Source: Prevotella sp. (GTDB lineage Bacteria; Bacteroidota; Bacteroidia; Bacteroidales; Bacteroidaceae). From it: DNA of 45,770 nucleotides. Shown piece after piece: positions 35,601-42,152 of the stretch (the first letter of the stretch is position 1; each line of letters starts with the position of its first letter). The translations under genes and the position numbers were made by a program. The notes under the pieces are model-generated. The model searched no databases and was not told the origin of the DNA. It saw only the letters and a program-made list of their open reading frames with translations. The stretch lies in the NCBI GenBank assembly GCA_016286585.1, contig JAEETC010000012.1, forward strand, positions 1 to 45,770, given 5' to 3'.

Positions 35601-35890
35601 GTCCTATCCTGATGACATCTCTGGCTATGGTCATCGGTTTGCTGCCGATGATGTTTGCCTCGGGTGTAGGTAAGAACGGTAACCAGACGCTGGGTGCCGC
35701 TGCCGTGGGTGGTATGCTCATCGGTACGCTGTTGCAGATCTTCGTTGTTCCTACACTCTTCGTCATCTTCCAGTCGCTGCAGGAGAAGTTCCGTCCGATG
35801 AAGTTTGAGGACGAGGAGAATGCCGAAGTGGCAGCCGAACTGGCTCAGTATGCACATTCAAAACCAGTGGACTACGAACTGGAGAAGTAA
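32633..35890 (+). CDS. RND multidrug efflux pump, inner-membrane subunit (HAE1/AcrB type)
   Basis: Proton-driven trimeric exporter of hydrophobic compounds. 1085 residues with the family layout: TM1 (STVISIVIVLLGFIGLASL), porter domain, TM2-6 with the proton-relay Asp pair in AIVVDDAIVVVEAV, a second porter domain, and TM8-12 with the relay Lys in LLAKNAILIVQFALERR. The length is slightly above AcrB (1049). The start MTFTTFIKRPVLS is typical. Substrates cannot be deduced from sequence; heavy-metal (HME) type is unlikely because the HAE1 pattern fits. Confidence 0.94.
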   Translation: MTFTTFIKRPVLSTVISIVIVLLGFIGLASLPIEQYPDIAPPTVVVYTSYPGADAETVKNSVIVPLEESINGVEGMDYLSSSASTGSAQISVLFRQGMNADMCAVNVQNRVQQALALLPAEVTRIGVTVMKRQTSQVMMFTLTSDGRYDDQFLTNYSNINIIPAIKRIQGVGDVQSPGLKTYSMRIWLKPDVMKQYNLMPSDISNVLAEQNIEAAPGKFGEESDVAYEYAMRYTGRLKTAEEFGDIVISSDRNGQTLKLKDVAKIELGGQQYSVSMRNNNQPSVMGMVQQIAGSNANEIAKQVKKELEEQAKLFPPGMTYKINYDVTEFLYASIEEVVFTLFFTLFLVFIVIYVFLQDWRSTLIPLIAVPVSLIGTFFFLSVMGFSINLLTLSALLLAIAIVVDDAIVVVEAVHAKLDQGYKSTLTASIDAMNEISGAIISITLVMASVFIPVSFIGGTTGTFYREFGVTMAVSIFISALNALTLSPALCAIFLKPHDENGHERKMSRIDRFHTSFNTAYDKVLGKYKGYVEKLVRKPLAIGIAVVIGIAVLVTTLFTTKTGLVPSEDTGTLFCTISMPPATSVARTRQIIDEVDSILAADPAIQSREQIQGYNFIAGAGSDQATFILKLKPFEERQKGFWWKLSGLWQGDGIYRFFLNPLSAEGVIAQIFIKTAHIKDASILAFQPPMIPGFSANSGVSIVMQDRTGGSLERFFGVVKDYIAELNKLPEFQMAQTSYNPSYPQYMIHVDVAKCKQSNISPSTILSTLQGYYGGLYASNFNAYGKLYRVMIQGLPETRMTEQSLNNIYVRTPAGMSPIKEFCHLERVYGPSNINRFNLFTSINVTATVADGYSTGEAIQAAEKVAADLLPAGYSYEYQGLTREEAKASNTTGIIFLLCIVFIYLILSAQYESYILPLCVILSVPFGLAGCFLFTMIFGHANDIYMQISLIMLIGLLAKNAILIVQFALERRQTGMAISWSAILGAAARLRPILMTSLAMVIGLLPMMFASGVGKNGNQTLGAAAVGGMLIGTLLQIFVVPTLFVIFQSLQEKFRPMKFEDEENAEVAAELAQYAHSKPVDYELEK

Positions 35891-35916
35891 TAACGACAAG
35901 AAGAAAAGAGAAATAT

Positions 35917-37296
35917 ATGAAGAAAGTTATATTAATGTCATTCGCAGCGCTGCTGCTTACAGGTTGCGGACTTTATAACAAGTACGACCGGCCTGAGGTC
36001 AACGCCGAGGGCCTCGTACGCGATCCCTTGTCGCTGATAGACACACTGGCCGTACAGGACTCTACGTCGTTCGGCTATATGCCCTGGCGTAGTGTCTTCA
36101 CCGACCCCCAGTTGCAGTCGCTCATCCAGCAAGGTCTCGACAATAATCCCGACCTGCTGAATGCCGCCCTGAACGTGAAGATGATGGAGACGGCCCTGAC
36201 CGTTGCCAAACTCGCCTTCCTGCCCTCTGTGACACTCTCGCCGCAGGGAACCCTCTCGTCGTTCGATGGGGCTGCCGCCACAAAGGCCTACACCCTGCCT
36301 GTATCGGCCAGCTGGAACGTCGATCTCTTCGGCAACCTGCTCAGCGTGAAGCGCTCGGCACAGATGCAGCTGTTGGGGATGCAGGACTACCAGACGGTGG
36401 TGAAGACCAACATCATCTCCGGTATTGCCAACCTCTATTACACGCTGTTGATGCTCGACCGTCAGGTGGAGATCGTCACCGACATGGAGCAGCTGACCAA
36501 GGAGACCTGGGAGAAGATGCAGTTCCTGCACGACAACCGTGTGGGTTACCGCTCTACTGCCGTTCAGAGTGCCGAGGCCGCCTACTATCAGGTCCAGGCA
36601 CAGAAGGTCGACCTGCTGCGACAGATTCGTGAGATGGAGAACTCCCTCTCGCTGCTCATCGGACAGCCTGGTCAGACCATTGCCCGCGGCTCCTTCGCTA
36701 ACCAGAGCCTGCCTACAGAGCTGGCTATTGGTGTCGGCATACAGTTGCTGAACAACCGTGCCGACGTGCACTATGCAGAGATGTCGCTGGCCCAGTGCTT
36801 CTATGATGTGGAGACGGCTCGCAGCCGCTTCTATCCGAGCATCACCGTCACGGGAACGGCTGCCTTCACCAACAACAACGGTCTGGTGAATCCCAGCAAG
36901 TTGCTCCTTCAGGCTGTCGGCTCCCTTGTGCAGCCCATCTTCCAGCACGGTCAGATTGTGGCCGGTCTGAAGGTGGCCAAGGCAAAGTATGAGCAGGCCT
37001 TCAACAACTGGCAGAACGCCATCTATAAGGCAGGTAACGAGGTGTCTAACGCCCTCGTGTCGTACAACTCCTATACTGACAAGGCCGCTCTCGATGCCAA
37101 GCGTGTCGGAGTGCTCAGGCAGAATGTGGAGGACACGAAGATGTTGATGGAGTCATCCTCCAATACCACCTATCTGGAGGTCATTACCGCCCAGAGCAAC
37201 CTGCTCAATGCCGAGATCAACGAGGTTCAGGACCAGTTCTATAAGATGCAGTCCATTGTGAACCTCTACCAGGCCCTCGGTGGTGGAGTCAAGTAA
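35917..37296 (+). CDS. RND efflux outer-membrane channel lipoprotein (TolC/OprM type)
   Basis: 459 residues with lipoprotein signal MKKVILMSFAALLLTGC. Two repeats of the outer membrane efflux protein domain follow; typical segments are WRSVFTDPQLQSLIQQGLDNNPDLLNAAL near residue 50, NVDLFGNLLSVKRSA near 130 and the second-half copy FQHGQIVAGLKVAKAKYEQAF. It forms the trimeric exit duct for the preceding pump. 26 nt after the pump gene. Confidence 0.92.
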   Translation: MKKVILMSFAALLLTGCGLYNKYDRPEVNAEGLVRDPLSLIDTLAVQDSTSFGYMPWRSVFTDPQLQSLIQQGLDNNPDLLNAALNVKMMETALTVAKLAFLPSVTLSPQGTLSSFDGAAATKAYTLPVSASWNVDLFGNLLSVKRSAQMQLLGMQDYQTVVKTNIISGIANLYYTLLMLDRQVEIVTDMEQLTKETWEKMQFLHDNRVGYRSTAVQSAEAAYYQVQAQKVDLLRQIREMENSLSLLIGQPGQTIARGSFANQSLPTELAIGVGIQLLNNRADVHYAEMSLAQCFYDVETARSRFYPSITVTGTAAFTNNNGLVNPSKLLLQAVGSLVQPIFQHGQIVAGLKVAKAKYEQAFNNWQNAIYKAGNEVSNALVSYNSYTDKAALDAKRVGVLRQNVEDTKMLMESSSNTTYLEVITAQSNLLNAEINEVQDQFYKMQSIVNLYQALGGGVK

Positions 37297-37334
37297 ATGG
37301 ATAATGGATAATTGATAATGGATAATTGACAATT
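37297..37334 (+). repeat. Heptamer spacer before lpxA
   Basis: Five tandem heptamers of GATAATG, GATAATT or GACAATT type directly precede the lpxA ATG, filling the 38-nt gap. Confidence 0.75.
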
Positions 37335-38114
37335 ATGGCAAGCGAAATATCCCCCAAGGCTGAGATATCGCCCAAGGCGAAGATCGGCAACAACTGTAAG
37401 ATATTCCCCTTCGTGTATATCGAGGACGATGTGGAGATCGGTGACAACTGCATCATCTTTCCCTTCGTCTCGATCTGCGACGGTTCCCGTATCGGCAACA
37501 ACAACAAGATCCACCAAGGCAGCGTCATCGCAGCTCTGCCGCAGGATTTCAACTTCCGTGGCGCCAAGTCGTATGTCAGAATCGGCAACAATAATGTGAT
37601 TCGTGAGAATGTCGTCATCAACCGTGGTACGGAGCGTGACGGCACTACCGTCATCGGCGACAACAACTTCCTGCTTGAAGGCACACATATCAGCCACGAT
37701 ACCGTGGTTGGTGACCATTGTGTGTTCGGCTATGGTGTGAAGATTGCAGGCGACTGCGAGATCCACAACGGAGCCATCTTCTCCAGTAGTGTTGTACAGA
37801 ATGCCAAAACCCGTGTGGGTCGTTTGGCAATGGTTCAGGCCGGTTGCACATTCTCGCAGGACATACCGCCGTTTGTCATTGCAGGCGGAAAGCCCATCGA
37901 GTACGGCGGACCCAATACCACGATGATGAACAATGCTGGCATCGACGAGAGGGTGCAGCGGCACATCGCCAATGCCTATCGTCTGCTCTTCCATGGGAAG
38001 ACCAGCACCTTCGACGTCATCAATCAGATTAGGGAGCAGGTGCCTGACGGTGAAGAGATTCGGAACATCTTACGGTTCCTCGAGAACTCGAAGCAAGGTA
38101 TCATGTGTAAGTAA
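37335..38114 (+). CDS. lpxA: Acyl-ACP--UDP-N-acetylglucosamine O-acyltransferase
   Basis: First acyl transfer of lipid A synthesis, cytoplasmic trimer. 259 residues. The N-terminal left-handed beta-helix shows hexapeptide periodicity (IGNNCKIFPFVYIEDDVEIGDNC), and the catalytic-His region lies in THISHDTVVGDHCVFGYGV; the C-terminal helical bundle includes RVQRHIANAYRLLFHG. The start at 37335 is the only ATG after the heptamer spacer; an in-frame TTG at 37326 lies inside the repeat. Being the last gene of the efflux operon suggests a shared envelope role. A canonical terminator follows. Confidence 0.9.
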   Translation: MASEISPKAEISPKAKIGNNCKIFPFVYIEDDVEIGDNCIIFPFVSICDGSRIGNNNKIHQGSVIAALPQDFNFRGAKSYVRIGNNNVIRENVVINRGTERDGTTVIGDNNFLLEGTHISHDTVVGDHCVFGYGVKIAGDCEIHNGAIFSSSVVQNAKTRVGRLAMVQAGCTFSQDIPPFVIAGGKPIEYGGPNTTMMNNAGIDERVQRHIANAYRLLFHGKTSTFDVINQIREQVPDGEEIRNILRFLENSKQGIMCK

Positions 38115-38119
38115 GATCC

Positions 38120-38155
38120 ATCATCCCCGCCCCAACGGCGGGGATGATTCGTTTT
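38120..38155 (+). terminator. Terminator after lpxA
   Basis: Stem ATCATCCCCGCC/GGCGGGGATGAT with a 5-nt loop, then TCGTTTT, 5 nt after the lpxA stop. Confidence 0.88.
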
Positions 38156-38258
38156 AGGTTCCGAATTCTCTTTGGTATTGTCAATAAAATTCAAAACCCT
38201 TTTGTGCTCTCTTTGTGGTTTTGTAATTGTTTGATAATCAAAACCTTATGATAGCTCT

Positions 38259-38368
38259 GAGTTTAGGCTAAGTAAAGTCGGAGTTTAGGCTATCTAAAGT
38301 CCGACTTTACTTAGCCTAAACTCCCCAAAAGGTGCCAGTAAACTCCGAGTTTACCCTGGGTCTTTTGC
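38259..38368. repeat. 22-bp-period array (copy 4) with perfect 24-bp inverted repeat
   Basis: Five units at 38259, 38281, 38303, 38325 and 38347. The first two start GAGTTTAGGCTA; the third reads in the opposite sense (GACTTTACTTAGCC-TAAACTC). Arms 38259-38282 and 38300-38323 are perfect 24-bp inverse copies with a 17-nt spacer. 38338-38354 is GTAAACTC-C-GAGTTTAC, a dyad across a unit boundary. It lies between the 3' ends of convergent genes. Confidence 0.85.
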
Positions 38369-38382
38369 TATTGTAAAGAATT

Positions 38383-39168
38383 TTAGTATGATGCCGAGCA
38401 GGGGATGCCGGCGGCGATGACGCGGTCGCGGATATGGTCGAGCTGTTCGCGGGTGGCCTTGAGCAGGCCCAGGGTGGGTGTCTCGCGGTCGATGGTGTAG
38501 ATCATCACCTGCTGGGGCTTGATCTCCTTGACAGCCTCCAGCCACGGACCCACAAACTCCTCTCCAGTGTTATCTACCGATTGCTGACTCCTTTCTCCTT
38601 TCTCACCCCTCATGAACATCGTCTGGATGATGACATGACTGTTGAAGGCTTTCAGACGGTCGATGATGAGACGAACGTCGTAGGCACCTTGAGGACGGTC
38701 TACCTTATTAATATATAGAGGGTCGACGGTGTCGAGTTTAAGGATGTTGTTGTCCACTCGCATCAGGGCGTCGTGAACGGCCTGGCGATGAATCATAGTG
38801 GCGTTGCTCAGCACGGAGACCTTGGCCTGCGGACAGTACTGGTTGCGCAGGCGGATAGTGTCGGAGATGATCTCGGCAAAGTGGGGGTGACAGGTAGGCT
38901 CACCATTGCCGGCAAAGGTCAGCACGTCTGGCAGCTGCCCCTCAGCAACCATCTCCTGAAGCTTCTTCTCAAGCTTTCCGGCCACCTCTTCGCGTGTTGG
39001 CATGGGCAGCGAGGGGCGATGGTCGCCGTTGAAACCGCACTCGCAGTAGATGCAGTCGAATGAACACACCTTGCCGTCGGCAGGCAGCAGATTGATGCCG
39101 AGCGAGATGCCTAGGCGACGGCTATGAACGGGCCCGAAGATGGGCGATGGATAAATAATTGTACTCAT
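38383..39168 (-). CDS. Radical SAM protein
   Basis: 261 residues. The [4Fe-4S]-binding CxxxCxxC motif is CSFDCIYC near residue 36, preceded by SRRLGISLGINLLP; GNGEPTCHPHF is the SAM-binding GGE-like motif. The family is the COG0731-type group (related to tRNA wybutosine radical SAM proteins), reaction unknown. The start at 39168 (MSTIIYPSP) lies 9 nt after the -7 box. The segment GEKGERSQQS (about residues 191-200), encoded by heptamers at 38584-38611, looks inserted before DNTGEEFVGPWLEAV. No terminator other than the 22-bp array follows. Confidence 0.82.
   Translation of the reverse strand: MSTIIYPSPIFGPVHSRRLGISLGINLLPADGKVCSFDCIYCECGFNGDHRPSLPMPTREEVAGKLEKKLQEMVAEGQLPDVLTFAGNGEPTCHPHFAEIISDTIRLRNQYCPQAKVSVLSNATMIHRQAVHDALMRVDNNILKLDTVDPLYINKVDRPQGAYDVRLIIDRLKAFNSHVIIQTMFMRGEKGERSQQSVDNTGEEFVGPWLEAVKEIKPQQVMIYTIDRETPTLGLLKATREQLDHIRDRVIAAGIPCSASY
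38584..38611 (-). repeat. Heptamer repeat inside the radical SAM gene
   Basis: Four tandem heptamers (CTGACTC, CTTTCTC twice, ACCCCTC on the plus strand) encode EKGERSQ on the minus strand. Confidence 0.65.
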
Positions 39169-39177
39169 ATCGGGGTG

Positions 39178-39185
39178 CAAAGGTA
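39178..39185 (-). promoter_or_regulatory. Radical SAM gene promoter, -7 box
   Basis: Reverse strand TACCTTTG followed after 9 nt (CACCCCGAT) by ATG; nearly identical to the DUF1599 promoter-start junction. Confidence 0.65.
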
Positions 39186-39190
39186 GTGGT

Positions 39191-39306
39191 TTTTTTAGAC
39201 ATAAGAACATAAGAACTTATTTTTTTTAGACATAAGAACATAAGAACATAATGAATATGCATAGAGGAGGGATTAAAAATATGTTCTTATGTTCTTATGT
39301 CTAAAA
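39191..39306. repeat. Inverted and direct repeats of an ACATAAGA-octamer element
   Basis: TTTTTTAGACATAAGAACAT begins a 28-nt unit present twice directly (39191-39218 and 39222-39249). The inverse copy at 39281-39306 matches 39224-39249 at all 26 positions, around a 31-nt spacer. The internal period is 8 (ACATAAGA). It lies between the divergent radical SAM and ftsX promoters. Confidence 0.8.
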
Positions 39307-39369
39307 TAATAAATAGTTCTTCTGCCTAAAAAAAGTCTTAAAAAGTAAATCTGTCTAAGAAAAAAGTTG

Positions 39370-39377
39370 TACCTTTG
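39370..39377 (+). promoter_or_regulatory. ftsX operon promoter, -7 box
   Basis: TACCTTTG, 35 nt before the ftsX ATG; presumably drives the six-gene unit through folK. Confidence 0.7.
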
Positions 39378-39412
39378 CAGCCGAATTCAAAAGATTACGT
39401 ACGTAAACCTAC

Positions 39413-40291
39413 ATGAAAAGACGACATGAGAAGACTGGCCGCCGTCAGGGTGTGCAGTTGGTTACGTTGTGTATCAGCACATCGATGGTGCTGGTACTGC
39501 TGGGGCTCGTAGTGTTCTCAGTACAGACTTCCCGTAACCTGTCGCGCTGGGTGAAGGAGAACCTGACAGTGACGGTCGTGCTCGGCGACGAGGTGTCTGC
39601 GGGCGATGCGAAGCAGTTCTGTGAGGATCTCAGACAACGGCCATTCTCGAAGGGAGTCAGCTACATCAGCCGCGAGCAGGCGCTGAAGGAACAGACGGCG
39701 GCCATGGGCTCCGACCCATCGGAGTTTCTGGGCATGAACCCGTTCCCTGCCACGCTGGAGTTGCAGCTGCAGTCGGACTATGCCAACGCCGACTCGCTGG
39801 AGTGGATCAGCGACGAGCTGAAGAACAACAAGAAGGTGGCTGACGTGGCCTACCAGGTAGACCTGATGGACAGCGTGAACCACACTCTGGCCAAACTGAA
39901 CATCCTGCTGCTGGTGCTGGCGGTGCTGCTGACGTTCATCTCGTTCTCGCTCATCAACAACACGGTGCGCCTGAGCGTCTACTCCCGCCGTTTCCTCATC
40001 CACACGATGAAGCTGGTGGGGGCTTCGTGGGGCTTTATCCGCCGGCCTTTCATGCAGCAGGGCATACTGGTTGGTATTATTGCCGCCTTGATAGCCATCC
40101 TCGTGCTAGGCGGTGCCATGTATGCGCTCTACTCCTACGAGCCAGGCATCCTGCGGATCATCACCTGGCGCGAGCTGGTCATCACGGCACTGGCGGTGCT
40201 GGCCTTCGGACTGGTCATCACGCTGACGTGCTCCTACATCTCCGTGAACCGTTTCCTCCGCATGCCGGCAGGAGAGTTGTATAAGATATAG
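39413..40291 (+). CDS. ftsX: Cell division protein FtsX
   Basis: Membrane partner of the ATPase FtsE; the complex controls peptidoglycan hydrolases at the septum. 292 residues with TM1 near 25-45 (STSMVLVLLGLVVFSV), a periplasmic domain of about 120 residues containing FSKGVSYISREQALKEQ and GMNPFPATLELQL (typical FtsX), then three further helices at the C-terminus. It ends in MPAGELYKI. Head of the ftsX-DUF3098-uppP-truB-queA-folK cluster, an arrangement I recall from other Bacteroidales. Confidence 0.9.
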   Translation: MKRRHEKTGRRQGVQLVTLCISTSMVLVLLGLVVFSVQTSRNLSRWVKENLTVTVVLGDEVSAGDAKQFCEDLRQRPFSKGVSYISREQALKEQTAAMGSDPSEFLGMNPFPATLELQLQSDYANADSLEWISDELKNNKKVADVAYQVDLMDSVNHTLAKLNILLLVLAVLLTFISFSLINNTVRLSVYSRRFLIHTMKLVGASWGFIRRPFMQQGILVGIIAALIAILVLGGAMYALYSYEPGILRIITWRELVITALAVLAFGLVITLTCSYISVNRFLRMPAGELYKI

Positions 40292-40336
40292 TTTATGGTT
40301 TACAGTTTATAGTTGAGAGTTTATAGTTTATAGAAT
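40292..40336 (+). repeat. Heptamer spacer between ftsX and DUF3098 gene
   Basis: Six tandem AGTTTAT/GGTTTAC/AGTTGAG-type heptamers fill the gap; the repeat appears to begin in the ftsX stop codon. Confidence 0.75.
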
Positions 40337-40561
40337 ATGGACAAGAGAAATTTTGCATTTGACAAGGTGAACTTCATACTGCTGGCTGTTGGGATGCTGG
40401 TGGTTGTGGTCGGTTTCCTGCTAATGGCGGGTTCTTCTTCTACGGATACGATGTACGATCCCGACATCTTCAGCGCCCGTCGTATCAAAGTGGCACCGGT
40501 GGTTTGCCTGTTGGGATTTGTTTCTATGATTTATGCGGTCATCCGCAAACCAAAGGATTGA
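40337..40561 (+). CDS. DUF3098 small membrane protein
   Basis: 74 residues with two hydrophobic helices (VNFILLAVGMLVVVVGFLL and VAPVVCLLGFVSMIYAV) around a short loop with STDTMYDPDIFSARRIK, the hallmark of DUF3098. Function unknown; its conserved place between ftsX and uppP suggests an envelope role. It ends 6 nt before uppP. Confidence 0.88.
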   Translation: MDKRNFAFDKVNFILLAVGMLVVVVGFLLMAGSSSTDTMYDPDIFSARRIKVAPVVCLLGFVSMIYAVIRKPKD

Positions 40562-40567
40562 TTATAG

Positions 40568-41425
40568 ATGGATTGGATTCAGACTGTCATTATAGCTATC
40601 GTTGAGGGACTGACGGAGTTTCTGCCTGTGTCCTCAACGGGTCATATGATTATCACCCAGAATCTGCTGGGTGTTCCCCAGGGCGATCCTTTCGTCCATG
40701 CTTTCACGTTTATTATCCAGTTTGGCGCTATCCTCTCGGTGGTGTGCCTCTACTGGCGACGTTTCTTCCAGCTTGACAATACGCCAGCCCCCGAGGGCAG
40801 TACAACGCTGCAGAAGCTGAAGCATCGCTTCTACTTCTACTGGCTCCTCTTTGTGGGACTGGTTCCCGCAATGGTTATCGGCCTGCTGGCCAAGAAGTCG
40901 GGCCTGCTCGACTGGTTGCTCGATAGCGTACTTGTGGTAGCCATCATGCTTGTGGTTGGTGGTGTGTTCATGCTCTACTGCGACCGCTTGTTCAACAAGG
41001 GCTCTGAGGCCAACAAGGTGAATGAGAAGCGGGCTTTTCGCATCGGTATCTACCAGTGTATCTCTGTCATCCCGGGCGTGTCGCGCTCGATGGCTACCAT
41101 CGTGGGAGGTATGACGCAGGGACTGACGCGCCAGCGCGCTGCCGAGTTCTCGTTCTTCCTGGCCGTGCCAACGATGGCGGGTGCCACGCTGCTCGACTTG
41201 CTCGACCTGATGAAGGAAGACGCGTCGTGGGCGACCGCCCATAACATCACCATGCTCCTGCTGGGCTGTGTGGTGGCTTTCGTCGTGGCGCTGCTGGCCA
41301 TGAAGTGGTTTGTGGCCTTCCTTACCAAATACGGTTTCAAGGCCTTCGGCATATACCGAATCATCGTGGGTGGCATCATCCTGGTGATGCTGCTTACCGG
41401 TCATTCATTAGTGATGGTCGACTAA
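40568..41425 (+). CDS. uppP: Undecaprenyl-diphosphatase
   Basis: Recycles undecaprenyl pyrophosphate, the lipid carrier of cell-wall precursors, at the inner membrane. 285 residues with the signature EGLTEFLPVSSTGHMI near the start and the second active-site segment PGVSRSMATIVGGMTQGL near residue 173, plus about eight hydrophobic helices. truB starts directly after the stop codon with no gap, implying translational coupling. Overexpression of this family confers bacitracin resistance (known of the family). Confidence 0.94.
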   Translation: MDWIQTVIIAIVEGLTEFLPVSSTGHMIITQNLLGVPQGDPFVHAFTFIIQFGAILSVVCLYWRRFFQLDNTPAPEGSTTLQKLKHRFYFYWLLFVGLVPAMVIGLLAKKSGLLDWLLDSVLVVAIMLVVGGVFMLYCDRLFNKGSEANKVNEKRAFRIGIYQCISVIPGVSRSMATIVGGMTQGLTRQRAAEFSFFLAVPTMAGATLLDLLDLMKEDASWATAHNITMLLLGCVVAFVVALLAMKWFVAFLTKYGFKAFGIYRIIVGGIILVMLLTGHSLVMVD

Positions 41426-42124
41426 ATGAACTTCAACGAGGGAGCCTACATCTATATCAACAAGCCCTACCGCATGTCGAGTTTCGGGGCTTTGGCCCAT
41501 ATCCGCTACGTGGTGTCGAAACGGCTGCATGTGAAGCGGGTGAAGATGGGACATGCTGGCACCCTCGACCCGCTGGCAACCGGTGTGCTGATTCTCTGTA
41601 CGGGGAAGGCTACCAAGCAGATAGAGCAGTTGCAGCTCCACACGAAGGAGTACACGGCCACGTTGCAGCTGGGGGCCACCACGGCCAGCTTCGACAAGGA
41701 GCACACCGTGGACTATACCTATCCGACGAAGCACATCACGCGGGAACTGATCTTGAAGACGCTGTCGCAGTTCGTCGGTGACCAGATGCAGGTGCCGCCA
41801 GTCTATTCCGCCTGTATGGTAGCGGGTGACCGAGCCTACGAGCTGGCCCGCAAGGGACAGGAGGTGGCACTCGCCGCCAAGCCGATACATATCGACGAGA
41901 TAGAGCTGACGGCCTTCGATCCTGTTGCGATGCAGATGTCCATCCGCGTCGTCTGCGGCAAAGGCACCTATATCCGTTCGCTAGCCCGCGACATCGGTTA
42001 TGCATTGGGCAGCGGCGCCTTCCTGACGGCCCTCTGCCGTACCAGGGTAGGGGATGTGAGGATCGAGGACTGCCTGACATTCGACGACTTCCCCGCCTGG
42101 CTGGAAGAAAATGTGAAAGAGTGA
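41426..42124 (+). CDS. truB: tRNA pseudouridine(55) synthase
   Basis: Makes pseudouridine 55 in the T-loop of tRNAs. 232 residues, short because the C-terminal PUA domain is absent, as in many Bacteroidetes. Motifs are MGHAGTLDPLATGVLILCTGKATK with the catalytic Asp in GTLDP, YTATLQLGATTASFDKE, and GTYIRSLARDIGYALG. The last residues (ENVKE) are encoded by the GTGAAA-type repeat that fills the gap to queA. Confidence 0.94.
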   Translation: MNFNEGAYIYINKPYRMSSFGALAHIRYVVSKRLHVKRVKMGHAGTLDPLATGVLILCTGKATKQIEQLQLHTKEYTATLQLGATTASFDKEHTVDYTYPTKHITRELILKTLSQFVGDQMQVPPVYSACMVAGDRAYELARKGQEVALAAKPIHIDEIELTAFDPVAMQMSIRVVCGKGTYIRSLARDIGYALGSGAFLTALCRTRVGDVRIEDCLTFDDFPAWLEENVKE

Positions 42125-42152
42125 AAAGGTGAAAAAGTAAAAAGATATATAA
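42113..42152 (+). repeat. GTGAAAAA octamer repeat at the truB-queA junction
   Basis: GTGAAAGA, GTGAAAAG, GTGAAAAA and a decayed unit follow each other; the first units are inside the truB C-terminal codons and supply its TGA stop. Confidence 0.7.
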
